The position numbers and the translations under genes are program-made. Of a stretch of 34,630 nucleotides of DNA, positions 1-7,546 are shown piece after piece (position 1 is the stretch's first letter; every line of letters begins with the position of its first letter). The notes below the pieces were generated by a model. The model searched no databases. It had not been told where the DNA came from and saw only the letters and a list, made by a program, of their open reading frames with translations. Source of the DNA: Bacteroidales bacterium UBA3764 (lineage in GTDB: Bacteria; Bacteroidota; Bacteroidia; Bacteroidales; UBA932); NCBI GenBank assembly GCA_002371115.1, contig DFFY01000083.1, forward strand, positions 1-34,630, given 5' to 3'.

Positions 1-1632
1 TTCGAGCAGGTGAACCTCCTGTTTGGCGAGAACCCCAACAAGGCCGTACGCGCCTGGACGGCTCCGTTCCACAAGGCCGGCATCCAGACCCACATGCTGG
101 AACGCGGCCTCAACGCCCTGCGCATGAATCCGGTTCCGCTGGACGTGCGCGAACTCATGTTCAAGGTGAAGAAAAAACAGGGGACGGACATTGCCCGTTC
201 CTTCTGCGGCCTCAACGACCACCGCAACCTGAAGGGTTCCGTCATCGGCGCCAAAAAAGGCGGTATGATTTCACAGGTGGCCCTGTCCATCACCTACTCC
301 CCCGTACACACCGTCGCTTATTATATGGATATAGTAGATAAGGTGGTGGAATACGGGGCCGATGAGATTTGCCTCAAGGACATGGCCGGCATCGGCCGTC
401 CCAACCTGCTGGGAGAGCTGGTGACCGACATCAAGAAGAAATATCCGCACATCAAGGTGCAATACCACGGCCACACGGGTCCCGGCTTCTCGGTGGCCTC
501 CATGCTGGAAGTGGCCCGCGCCGGTGCAGACTACCTGGACGTGGCCGTAGAGCCCCTCTCCTGGGGCAAGGTGCATCCGGACGTCATCACCATCCGTGAA
601 ATGCTCCGCTGCGACGGCTTCCTAGTGAAGGACCTGAACATGGATGCCTACATGGAAGTGCGCCGCCTTACGCAAAAATTCATCGATGATTTCCTGGGAT
701 ACTGGATTAATCCTTCCAACAAGCACATGACCTCCCTGCTGGTGGGCTGCGGCCTGCCCGGCGGCATGATGGGCTCCATGATGGCGGACCTGAAAGGCTT
801 CCAGGGCGCCATCAACGCCGCCCAGCGCGCCCACGGCCGCCCGGAAATAAGCCTGGACACCCTCATGGTGAAACTCTTCGAGGAAGTGGAATACGTATGG
901 CCGCGCCTGGGTTACCCGCCGCTGGTGACGCCGTTCAGCCAGTATGTGAAGAACACCGCCCTGATGAACCTGTTCAACATGCTCAATGACAAGCCGCGCT
1001 GGACCACTATCGACAAGGATACCTGGGGCATGATCCTGGGACACATGGGCAAACTGCCCGGAGAACTGGCGCCGGAAATCGTAGCCCTGGCCAAGGAAAA
1101 GGGCCTGGAATTCACCACCGGCAATCCGCAGGACAACTACCCGGACGAGCTGCCCAAGTTCCGCAAGATGATGGACGAGGAAGGCTGGGACTACGGCGAG
1201 GACGACGAAGAACTCTTCGAGCTGGCCATGCATGAGCGCCAATACCGCGACTACCGCAGCGGCATTGCCAAAGAACGCTTCAACAAGGAACTGGAAGAGC
1301 TCAAGGCCAAGGCCGGCGCCCCCATCGTAGTGGAACGCCCGGTGGTGGAAATGCCCAAGTTCAGTATAGAGGACTATATCGCCCGCTATCCCAAGGCCAC
1401 GCCCGTGCAGAGCCCCGTCAAGGGCCAGTTGCTCTGGGAAGTGGACGTGGACGATGCCTCCAAGGCGCCCGTGGTGGGCAAGCAGGTGAAAGCCGGCGAG
1501 GTGGTGGGCCACGTGCAGACGTATTATGGTATCGAAGACCTGGTTGCCGCCGTGGACGGACAGTTTGTGGCCGTACTGGGCCAGCAGGGAGAGGCCGTTC
1601 AAAAAGGCGAAATCGTTGCTTTTTTACAATAA
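1..1632 (+). CDS. Biotin-dependent carboxyltransferase (pyruvate carboxylase subunit B / oxaloacetate decarboxylase alpha type), 5'-truncated
   Basis: The reading frame is already open at base 2 (FEQ before VNLLFGENP), so the window holds only the C-terminal part; the GTG at 10 is not a true start. The HMGL-like TIM barrel is recognisable: the lysine in EICLKDMAGIGRP (K123 counted from base 10) is the residue that is carbamylated in this family, and HxH in YHGHTGPG (H153/H155) binds the metal. A conserved PYC/OADA domain follows, then a biotinyl/lipoyl-like domain over about the last 80 residues. That domain has YYGIED where the biotin-accepting (A/S)MKM should be, so no modifiable lysine is visible. 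The role is inferred as carboxyl transfer between biotin and pyruvate/oxaloacetate, with a separate biotin carrier encoded elsewhere. It ends at a terminator, 91 bp before radC. Confidence 0.87.
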   Translation, partial: FEQVNLLFGENPNKAVRAWTAPFHKAGIQTHMLERGLNALRMNPVPLDVRELMFKVKKKQGTDIARSFCGLNDHRNLKGSVIGAKKGGMISQVALSITYSPVHTVAYYMDIVDKVVEYGADEICLKDMAGIGRPNLLGELVTDIKKKYPHIKVQYHGHTGPGFSVASMLEVARAGADYLDVAVEPLSWGKVHPDVITIREMLRCDGFLVKDLNMDAYMEVRRLTQKFIDDFLGYWINPSNKHMTSLLVGCGLPGGMMGSMMADLKGFQGAINAAQRAHGRPEISLDTLMVKLFEEVEYVWPRLGYPPLVTPFSQYVKNTALMNLFNMLNDKPRWTTIDKDTWGMILGHMGKLPGELAPEIVALAKEKGLEFTTGNPQDNYPDELPKFRKMMDEEGWDYGEDDEELFELAMHERQYRDYRSGIAKERFNKELEELKAKAGAPIVVERPVVEMPKFSIEDYIARYPKATPVQSPVKGQLLWEVDVDDASKAPVVGKQVKAGEVVGHVQTYYGIEDLVAAVDGQFVAVLGQQGEAVQKGEIVAFLQ

Positions 1633-1662
1633 AAATCGGTAGAAACAGCAAAAAATCATGTG

Positions 1663-1705
1663 AAACAACACAATCTTTTTTACGATTGCGTTGTTTTTCA
1701 TTTTT
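1663..1705 (+). terminator. Intrinsic terminator after the carboxyltransferase gene
   Basis: Arms 1664-1675 and 1684-1695 form a 12-bp stem with a single A.C mismatch around an 8-nt loop, followed by T-rich sequence to 1705. It lies 31 bp after the stop codon. The 3' arm overlaps the presumed -33 region of radC, so termination and initiation signals are interleaved. Confidence 0.75.
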
Positions 1706-1719
1706 ATGTCGTATCCTTG
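1691..1719 (+). promoter_or_regulatory. Bacteroidetes-type promoter for radC
   Basis: TATCCTTG at 1712-1719 matches the -7 consensus TAnnTTTG with one change. A TTG at 1691-1693 lies 18 bp upstream as a possible -33 element. The -7 box ends only 4 nt before the chosen radC ATG (1724), so the transcript would have almost no leader. Confidence 0.5.
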
Positions 1720-1723
1720 CGGC

Positions 1724-2413
1724 ATGAAAATTTTGGACATGTGCCCGGATGAGCGGCCCCGGGAGAAGATGCGCCAACGCGGCGCAAAGGCCCTTTCCAA
1801 TGCCGACTTGCTGGCCATCCTGCTGGGCAGCGGGACCGGCGGACGGAGTGTGATTGACGTAGCCCAGGAGCTCATGGTGAGCGCGGGCGGACGCGTAAGC
1901 CTGCTGGGCGCCATGCCCCTGGAAAGACTGGTGAGCCACAAAGGCGTGGGAGAGGCCCGCGCCGTCACCATCGCCGCCGCCCTGGAATTGGGACGGCGCG
2001 CCTTCGAGGAGCTGGCCATCGTGGACAAGCGTTCCATCACTTCCCCGGAGCTGGTCTATCAGCTCATGCTGCCCCAGCTCAAGAACCTGGACCACGAGGA
2101 ATGCTGGGTGCTGTACCTGAACCGGGCCAACTACCTTATAGGCAAGGAAATGATTACTTCCGGGTCCTTGGAAAGCACGCTCATCGACACCGGACGCATT
2201 CTCCGCAAGGCCATCGAAAAACAATGTTCCTATGTAATCCTGGTGCACAACCACCCTTCCGGATCCCCCCGCCCCGGACAGGCGGACATTTACCAGACGG
2301 AGGTGCTCCGCAAGGCGCTCTCCGCCGTGGAAATCCGCCTGGCGGACCACGTGGTAATTGCCGAGGATGCCTTCTACTCCTTCAACGAGGAAAGGATTGG
2401 CAGGTCGAGATAA
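1724..2413 (+). CDS. radC: RadC family JAB/MPN-domain protein (DNA repair-associated)
   Basis: A 229-residue RadC (UPF0758) protein. An N-terminal helix-hairpin-helix region (LVSHKGVGEARAVTI) precedes the metalloprotease-like JAB/MPN domain. The zinc-site signature HNHPSGSPRPGQAD is intact: H175, H177 and D188. RadC was named for a repair phenotype, but its biochemical role is unsettled; the domain suggests a metal-dependent hydrolase or DNA-associated factor. I use ATG 1724 (MKILDMCPDERPREKM, the family's usual start) because longer in-frame starts at 1691 and 1706 lie inside the terminator and promoter. The gene appears to be transcribed alone; upp has its own -7 box. Confidence 0.93.
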   Translation: MKILDMCPDERPREKMRQRGAKALSNADLLAILLGSGTGGRSVIDVAQELMVSAGGRVSLLGAMPLERLVSHKGVGEARAVTIAAALELGRRAFEELAIVDKRSITSPELVYQLMLPQLKNLDHEECWVLYLNRANYLIGKEMITSGSLESTLIDTGRILRKAIEKQCSYVILVHNHPSGSPRPGQADIYQTEVLRKALSAVEIRLADHVVIAEDAFYSFNEERIGRSR

Positions 2414-2437
2414 TGCTGCCGTATCCAAAATTATTGC

Positions 2438-2445
2438 TATCTTTG
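2438..2445 (+). promoter_or_regulatory. -7 box of the upp-miaB promoter
   Basis: TATCTTTG is a perfect match to the Bacteroidetes -7 consensus, 25 bp after the radC stop and 27 bp before the upp ATG. I see no convincing -33 TTTG at the usual distance. Confidence 0.7.
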
Positions 2446-2472
2446 TAGTTGCACCAGAAAAACTGCAAGCGT

Positions 2473-3126
2473 ATGAAAGTCATAAACCTTGGAGAAAAGA
2501 ACACCATTCTGAACACTTATGTGGCAGAAATCCGCGACGCACGCATCCAGAAGGACAGCATGCGTTTCCGCACCAACCTGGAACGCGTAGGCTGCGTGTT
2601 CGGCTATGAAATTTCCCGGACGCTGGACTATTCGGAAAAGGATGTCACCACGCCCCTGGCCGTGGCCCGGGTTTCCACCCCGGACACCCAGCTGGTGGCA
2701 GCCGCCATCCTCCGGGCAGGCCTGCCGCTGCAGAATGGCCTGCTGCGTGTGTTCGACCATGCGGAAAGCGCCTTCCTTTCCACCTTCCGCAAGTCCGGAA
2801 AGGGAGACTACTTCAAGGTCTTTGCCGACTATTGCACCTGTCCGTCCCTGGAAGGGAAAACCCTCATTGTAGCAGACCCCATGCTGGCCACCGGCGCCTC
2901 CATGGAGAGCGCACTGCTAAAACTGGAGGAAGAGGGCGGTGAAGCCGCAGTCATCCATATGGTCTGCCCGGTGGCCAGCCGCTACGCCGTGGACCAGCTG
3001 CAGCAGAAACTGGACAACAAATACACCCTTTGGGTGGCCGCCATCGACGAAGAACTCACCAGCCACAATTACATTATCCCCGGTCTGGGAGACGCCGGCG
3101 ACCTTGCCTATGGAGGAAAACGATGA
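2473..3126 (+). CDS. upp: Uracil phosphoribosyltransferase
   Basis: A 217-residue type I phosphoribosyltransferase that makes UMP from uracil and PRPP (pyrimidine salvage, cytosolic). The PRPP-binding loop is clear: LIVADPMLATGASM with D135-PMLATG141. The C-terminal uracil-binding segment contains YIIPGLGDAGD, as in Upp. The frame opens earlier (2449), but that start sits almost on the -7 box, so ATG 2473 (MKVINLGEKNTILNTYV) is chosen. The stop overlaps the miaB start (ATGA), so the two genes are translationally coupled. Confidence 0.95.
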   Translation: MKVINLGEKNTILNTYVAEIRDARIQKDSMRFRTNLERVGCVFGYEISRTLDYSEKDVTTPLAVARVSTPDTQLVAAAILRAGLPLQNGLLRVFDHAESAFLSTFRKSGKGDYFKVFADYCTCPSLEGKTLIVADPMLATGASMESALLKLEEEGGEAAVIHMVCPVASRYAVDQLQQKLDNKYTLWVAAIDEELTSHNYIIPGLGDAGDLAYGGKR

Positions 3127-4433
3127 AGAAAGCGTATATCGAGACCTACGGGTGTCAGATGAATGTCAATGACACCGAAGTTATTTTTTCCATCCTGGCC
3201 CGGGCGGGATACGCCCGCACGGAGCAAATGGAGGAGGCAGACCTAATCATGGCCAACACCTGCTCCATCCGCGACAACGCGGAGCAGCGCATCTGGGGCC
3301 GCATAGACGTGTTCCAGCAGCAGCGGAAAACCCGCCCCGGCACCCTGGTGGGCATTGTGGGCTGCATGGCGGAACGCCTGAAAGACAAACTGTTGGACAC
3401 CCGCAAGGTGGACCTGGTGGTGGGGCCGGACGCCTACCGTTCCCTCCCCCGCCTGTTAGAGGCCATCTCCCCGGAACACCCACAAATCGACGTCCTTCTT
3501 TCCCGTGACGAGACCTACGCGGACATTACGCCGGTACGCACGGACAAGAACGGCATATCGGCCTTTATATCCATCATGCGCGGGTGCAACAACGTATGCT
3601 CCTATTGCGTAGTGCCTTACACCCGGGGCGCGGAACGTTCCCGTGACGCCCATTCCATTGTCCGGGAGGCCTGCGACGTGTACCGGAAAGGCTACCGGGA
3701 AGTGACGCTGCTGGGGCAGAACGTGGACAGCTACCTGTGGAAGAGTGAAACGGAAAGCGTGAACTTCGCCGGCCTGCTGGAACAGGTGGCCGCCGTGGCG
3801 CCGGACCTGCGCGTACGTTTTGCCACGTCCCACCCCAAGGACATCAGCGACGAGGTCATTTACACCATGGCCGCCCATCCCAATATCTGCCACCACATCC
3901 ACCTGCCCGTCCAGAGCGGCAGTTCACGGATGCTGGACAAGATGCGCCGCAAATATGACCGTGAATGGTACCTGGAGCGGGTGGCCAAAATCCGCAGCGT
4001 AATGCCGGACTGCGGCCTCACGACGGACGTCATCGCAGGGTTCTGCTCGGAGACGGAGGAGGACCATGCCCAGACCCTCAGCCTCATGGAGCAGGTGGGC
4101 TTCGACTGGGCCTTCATGTTCGCCTACTCGGACCGTCCCGGCACCCTGGCCAACCGCACCATGCAGGACGATGTCCCTGCAGATGTCAAGAACCGGCGCC
4201 TGAACGATATCATCGCCCTGCAGAACCGGAAATCCCTGGAACGCTACCGTGCCATGATAGGCAAGGAAGTGGAAGTGCTTATTGAAGGGCCTTCCAAACG
4301 GGATCCGGCACAGCTGTGCGGACGTGCCTCCAACAACATGATGTGCGTCTTTCCCGCAGAAGGCAGAAAAGCCGGCACCTATACCACCGTCACGGTTGTG
4401 GACAGCACCTCCGCCACCCTTATCTGCAAATAG
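3123..4433 (+). CDS. miaB: tRNA-2-methylthio-N6-dimethylallyladenosine synthase MiaB
   Basis: A 436-residue methylthiotransferase that converts i6A37 to ms2i6A37 in tRNAs reading UNN codons. Domain order is complete: N-terminal UPF0004 domain with the auxiliary-cluster cysteines C11 (YGCQMN), C47 (ANTCS) and C81 (GCMAE); radical-SAM domain with C155-x3-C159-x2-C162 (RGCNNVCSYC); C-terminal TRAM RNA-binding domain from about residue 375. The ATG at 3123 overlaps the upp stop and is preceded by GGAGG (3112-3116), one of the few Shine-Dalgarno-like sites here. All cluster cysteines are present, so it should be active. Confidence 0.97.
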   Translation: MKKAYIETYGCQMNVNDTEVIFSILARAGYARTEQMEEADLIMANTCSIRDNAEQRIWGRIDVFQQQRKTRPGTLVGIVGCMAERLKDKLLDTRKVDLVVGPDAYRSLPRLLEAISPEHPQIDVLLSRDETYADITPVRTDKNGISAFISIMRGCNNVCSYCVVPYTRGAERSRDAHSIVREACDVYRKGYREVTLLGQNVDSYLWKSETESVNFAGLLEQVAAVAPDLRVRFATSHPKDISDEVIYTMAAHPNICHHIHLPVQSGSSRMLDKMRRKYDREWYLERVAKIRSVMPDCGLTTDVIAGFCSETEEDHAQTLSLMEQVGFDWAFMFAYSDRPGTLANRTMQDDVPADVKNRRLNDIIALQNRKSLERYRAMIGKEVEVLIEGPSKRDPAQLCGRASNNMMCVFPAEGRKAGTYTTVTVVDSTSATLICK

Positions 4434-4444
4434 AAAATTTTCAT

Positions 4445-4452
4445 TACCTTTG
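4445..4452 (+). promoter_or_regulatory. -7 box before the LEA14-like lipoprotein gene
   Basis: TACCTTTG matches the Bacteroidetes -7 consensus exactly, 11 bp after the miaB stop. The likely GTG start (4458) is 5 nt further on, which predicts a leaderless or nearly leaderless mRNA. Confidence 0.65.
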
Positions 4453-4457
4453 TGTCC

Positions 4458-4928
4458 GTGAAACGGTTTAAACATATCGGTCTTGTTTTTGCCGCAGCCC
4501 TCATGCTGTGCAGCTGCGGCGTTTCCAAGGTGAAAGACATCTCCATTTCGTCCGTAGGGATTGCGTATGTCGTTCCCACCTCCATACGCTCGGTGGACGC
4601 CAAGTTACTGCTGGGGATAGACAATCCCGCCCGGAGTTTTGCCGTACAGGACATCTCCGGCGTCATCCGGTATCAGGACAAGGATATCGCCCATTTTATC
4701 ACGGGCGGCATGGAATTGGAAGGGAAGAGCAATCAGGTCTATGAACTGCCCTGCACCGTTACCCTCGCGGACGGTGTTTCCATCCTGGAAGTGCTGGTCA
4801 TTGCCTCCAAAGGTTCCCTGCATGGGCTCACGGCCGATGTTGACATTCAGGCCGCCCTCAGGAAAAACGGCCTCCTCAAGGCTCCCTACCATTTTAAGAA
4901 CCTGGATATTTCCCGATTTACCAAGTAA
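4458..4928 (+). CDS. LEA14-like (LEA type 2 family) lipoprotein
   Basis: A 156-residue protein with a lipoprotein signal peptide: basic MKRFKH, a hydrophobic stretch, then LCSC with C20 as the lipidated cysteine. The mature part looks like a single LEA14/WHy-type beta-sandwich (alternating strands such as AKLLLGIDNPARSF and the IDNP-like motif of that fold). It is probably anchored in the outer membrane or facing the periplasm; its function is unknown. The frame also permits a GTG at 4452, but that overlaps the -7 box. The gene is followed after 3 bp by the SPOR-domain gene, so both envelope proteins are probably co-transcribed with rpoN. Confidence 0.7.
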   Translation: MKRFKHIGLVFAAALMLCSCGVSKVKDISISSVGIAYVVPTSIRSVDAKLLLGIDNPARSFAVQDISGVIRYQDKDIAHFITGGMELEGKSNQVYELPCTVTLADGVSILEVLVIASKGSLHGLTADVDIQAALRKNGLLKAPYHFKNLDISRFTK

Positions 4929-4931
4929 ACA

Positions 4932-5390
4932 ATGAAACGTTTCTTCATCATATTGTCCGTCCTCCTGATGCACGCAGGCATGGCCTGGGCGCAGGACACC
5001 ACCCGTGTGGCCCCTGTGGACTCCACCCTGGTTGGGAAAGACATTCTCACCCTGCTGGGGCCCGGCGTTTCGGTGGACCAGACCACCCCCGTACACCAGG
5101 CGTTGCAAAACTATGTGTTAGACAATGCGGAAAAACCCATTTCCGGGTATCGTATCCGCGTTTTTTACGACAATGGACCGCAGGCCCGCGACAAGAGCCA
5201 GGCCGTTGAGCAACTGCTCAAGAAACAGTTCCCGGAAGTATTGGTGTACCGCTCGTTCGAAAGCCCCAACTACAAAGTGAGCATCGGCGATTTCCGTACC
5301 AAGGACGAGGCGCTGCGCATTTACAACGCCCTCAAGGGAACGTACCCCACCGCCTTCATTATCAAGGAAAGTATCAATTACCCCCGCTAA
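4932..5390 (+). CDS. Periplasmic SPOR-domain protein
   Basis: A 152-residue protein with a classical signal peptide (MKRFFIILSVLLMHAGMAWA, probable cleavage before QDTT). The C-terminal half, from about residue 72, is a SPOR domain: GYRIRVFYDNGPQARDKSQA, then YKVSIGDFRTKDEALRIYNA. SPOR domains bind denuded peptidoglycan glycan strands, typically at the division septum, so a wall or division-linked role is inferred. The genes before and after are only 3 bp away on each side, suggesting one transcript from the upstream lipoprotein through rpoN. Confidence 0.82.
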   Translation: MKRFFIILSVLLMHAGMAWAQDTTRVAPVDSTLVGKDILTLLGPGVSVDQTTPVHQALQNYVLDNAEKPISGYRIRVFYDNGPQARDKSQAVEQLLKKQFPEVLVYRSFESPNYKVSIGDFRTKDEALRIYNALKGTYPTAFIIKESINYPR

Positions 5391-5393
5391 GCC

Positions 5394-6845
5394 ATGGCTG
5401 CCATCAAACAGGGACTCGAGCAGAAGATGCAGCAAAAGCTGTCACCGCTTCAGATTCAGACCATCAAACTGATAGAGATGCCGGTGCAGGCCCTGGAGCA
5501 GCATGTCCGGGAGGTACTGAACGACAATCCCGTCATTGACGACAACCCGCAGAAAGGCGAAGACGAACCCCGCGACGTGTCCATTTCCGAGGTGGAAGAA
5601 AAAGAGCAGAGCGGCGGCTCCCTGGAGGAGAACTACGGACCGCAGGACGATGACATCCCGTCCTACAACCTCCATGTGAATAACTGGGGCAAAGACGAAC
5701 GCCCGGAATACAACACCTTCTCCGTCAAGCAGAGTTTCACCCAAAGCCTCCTGGAGCAGCTGGGATACCGCAATCTCACGGAGCACCAGCGCTCGGTAGC
5801 CTCCTTTATCATCGGTTCCCTGGACGACGACGGCTACCTGCGCCGCGACATTGAATCGCTGGTGGATGACCTGGCATTCCGCGCCGGCGTGGAATCCACC
5901 GCGGAAGAGGTGGAACAGATGCTCAAGGTAATCCAGGAATTCGAGCCCTCCGGAGTGGGGGCACGAGACCTTCGGGAATGTCTTCTCCTTCAACTGGAAG
6001 ACAAGAAGCGTACGCCGTCCATCGACAATGCCATCCGGGTGCTCCGGGACCAGTTCGATGCCTTCAAGAACCGGCATTTCTCCAAAATCATGAGCCGGCT
6101 GCACCTGAATGAGGATGAGATGAAGGCGGTGCTGGAAGAAATCCGCCGCCTGAATCCCTCTCCCGGCGGCCAGATAGACGACTCCTACAACGACCAGGCC
6201 CAGCAGGTGGTACCGGACTTCCGCCTGGACTATGAAAACGGCCAGCTGCTGCTGAGCATGCCGCGCTTCAGTATCCCGGAACTGCGCATCAACCAGAAAT
6301 ATTCGGAGATTATGGAGACCGGCCGCCTGTCGGACAACAAGGCCGACAAAGACGCCGCCAGCTTCGTGAAGCAGAAGATAGACTCCGCCAAGTGGTTCAT
6401 CGAGGCCCTGCGCCAGCGTCAGAACACATTGGAGAGCACCATGCGGGCCATCATCGACTATCAGCACGACTATTTCATCGACGGAGATGAGAGCTCCTTA
6501 CGGCCCATGGTCCTCAAGGACATTGCGGAAATCACCGGCTTTGACATTTCCACCATCTCCCGCGTGGTGAACAGCAAGTGGATTGAAACCCACTTTGGCA
6601 TTTTCCCGCTTAAATACTTCTTCTCCGAAGGCCTCGAAAACAGTGACGGTGAGGAAGTTTCCACCCGCGAAATCAAAAAGGCCCTGCGCGAAATGGTGGA
6701 CGGAGAAGACAAGCACAATCCGCTTACAGACGACGAACTGGTGGACGGGCTGGCCGCCAAGGGCTACAAGGTGGCCCGCCGCACCATCGCCAAGTACAGG
6801 GCCCTCCTGGACATTCCCAAAGCCCGCCTCCGCAGGGAACTTTAA
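5394..6845 (+). CDS. rpoN: RNA polymerase sigma-54 factor RpoN
   Basis: A 483-residue sigma-54. Region I is the glutamine/leucine-rich activator-interaction segment (KQGLEQKMQQKLSPLQIQT). An acidic region II (about 50-100) precedes the core-binding domain, a helix-turn-helix (DIAEITGFDISTISRVVNSK) and the C-terminal RpoN box (ARRTIAKYRALLDIPKARLR), which reads the -24 promoter element. All regions are present and the length is normal. The ATG at 5394 is 3 bp after the SPOR gene stop. No enhancer-binding activator is encoded in this window, so its regulon cannot be inferred. Confidence 0.96.
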   Translation: MAAIKQGLEQKMQQKLSPLQIQTIKLIEMPVQALEQHVREVLNDNPVIDDNPQKGEDEPRDVSISEVEEKEQSGGSLEENYGPQDDDIPSYNLHVNNWGKDERPEYNTFSVKQSFTQSLLEQLGYRNLTEHQRSVASFIIGSLDDDGYLRRDIESLVDDLAFRAGVESTAEEVEQMLKVIQEFEPSGVGARDLRECLLLQLEDKKRTPSIDNAIRVLRDQFDAFKNRHFSKIMSRLHLNEDEMKAVLEEIRRLNPSPGGQIDDSYNDQAQQVVPDFRLDYENGQLLLSMPRFSIPELRINQKYSEIMETGRLSDNKADKDAASFVKQKIDSAKWFIEALRQRQNTLESTMRAIIDYQHDYFIDGDESSLRPMVLKDIAEITGFDISTISRVVNSKWIETHFGIFPLKYFFSEGLENSDGEEVSTREIKKALREMVDGEDKHNPLTDDELVDGLAAKGYKVARRTIAKYRALLDIPKARLRREL

Positions 6846-6869
6846 TTCCATTTCCCGTTACATCCCCTC

Positions 6870-6901
6870 TCATCCTTGAAAACGACCTGTTTCAAGGATG
6901 A
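6870..6901 (+). terminator. Perfect 12-bp hairpin after rpoN
   Basis: Arms 6870-6881 (TCATCCTTGAAA) and 6890-6901 are exact reverse complements around an 8-nt loop, 25 bp after the rpoN stop. There is no U-tract on the + side. It could act as a terminator, a 3'-end stabiliser or part of the larger folded gap before mraZ. Confidence 0.45.
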
Positions 6902-6920
6902 CAAGCCTGTTTTGCCCGTA

Positions 6921-6952
6921 TCGTCCTCATTTTGAGCGCTTTTTGAGGACGA
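6921..6952 (+). repeat. Second hairpin in the rpoN-mraZ gap
   Basis: Arms 6921-6929 (TCGTCCTCA) and 6944-6952 (TGAGGACGA) are perfect complements around a T-rich loop. It follows the first hairpin by 20 bp. Outer sequences 6864-6871 (CCCCTCTC) and 6951-6960 (GAGAAAGGGG) could pair around both, giving a branched structure. Confidence 0.45.
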
Positions 6953-6980
6953 GAAAGGGGTTTCGCACTTCCTTCTCAAA

Positions 6981-7020
6981 AAATTGTGGAAAATTTTGGA
7001 AAATTGTGTAATAAAATGGA
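6981..7020 (+). promoter_or_regulatory. Candidate MraZ operator: four 10-bp-spaced TGKA repeats
   Basis: TGGA, TGGA, TGTA and TGGA start at 6987, 6997, 7007 and 7017, exactly one helical turn apart and embedded in AAAATTG-type spacers. MraZ is known to bind TGGGN repeats with 10-bp periodicity upstream of its own gene in E. coli; the same spacing directly upstream of this mraZ promoter suggests autoregulation of the dcw cluster. The exact base preference here is inferred. Confidence 0.5.
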
Positions 7021-7030
7021 AAAGTTTTGC

Positions 7031-7038
7031 TACCTTTG
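7031..7038 (+). promoter_or_regulatory. -7 box of the mraZ/dcw promoter
   Basis: TACCTTTG is a perfect Bacteroidetes -7 element 30 bp before the mraZ ATG. The candidate MraZ repeats lie just upstream, over the expected -33 region. This is the only strong promoter-like signal before the 13-gene division cluster. Confidence 0.65.
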
Positions 7039-7068
7039 TATCCAAGCGTGAAAGTATTAAGTTTAACG

Positions 7069-7533
7069 ATGGTCAGATTTTACGGAACAGCCAATGGAAA
7101 AGTGGACGACAAGGGGCGCGTAGTGCTCCCTGCCGCCTTCCGTGACGCCATGGTGCGCGGCGGTTCCGAGAACATGACCCTCATCGTAAAGAAGAACGTT
7201 CAGCAGTGCTGCATCGACCTGTTCTCCGCAGAAGAATGGGAGACCCGGAGCGAGAAAGTGCTGAGCGGAATCGACCCGGAACTCAATACGGAGGACGCTG
7301 ACTTTTGGACCAAGTACAATGACGGCGTTTACACCCTGGTTCCGGACGGAAAACTGGGCCGGCTGAACATCCCGTCAGAGCTGCTTGAAAGTGCAGGAAT
7401 TACCAAAGAGGTAGTGTTCGGCGGCGTGGGCTACAAGCTCCAGATTTGGAATCCGGAGACGCGCAAGGCCAGTCTTCTGAGCGATGAAAAGTTCAAAAAG
7501 ACCGCTTCAGAGCTATCCTCCAGGAACAAATAA
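7069..7533 (+). CDS. mraZ: MraZ, transcriptional regulator of the dcw cluster
   Basis: A 154-residue MraZ with two SpoVT/AbrB-like swapped-hairpin DNA-binding halves. Each has its signature: GKVDDKGRVVLPAAFRDAM near the N-terminus and DGKLGRLNIPSELLESAGI in the second half. MraZ forms a ring-shaped multimer, binds repeats in its own promoter and controls division and wall genes. ATG 7069 gives the usual start (MVRFYGTANGKVDDKGR); a GTG at 7048 would add seven residues and cannot be fully excluded. It is first gene of the dcw transcript, 13 bp before rsmH. Confidence 0.93.
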   Translation: MVRFYGTANGKVDDKGRVVLPAAFRDAMVRGGSENMTLIVKKNVQQCCIDLFSAEEWETRSEKVLSGIDPELNTEDADFWTKYNDGVYTLVPDGKLGRLNIPSELLESAGITKEVVFGGVGYKLQIWNPETRKASLLSDEKFKKTASELSSRNK

Positions 7534-7546
7534 GGAGGAAGCCGGA

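Noticed and set aside
1691..1723. Upstream in-frame TTG and ATG starts for radC
   Set aside because: They lie within the terminator arm and promoter; the family start is MKILDM at 1724.
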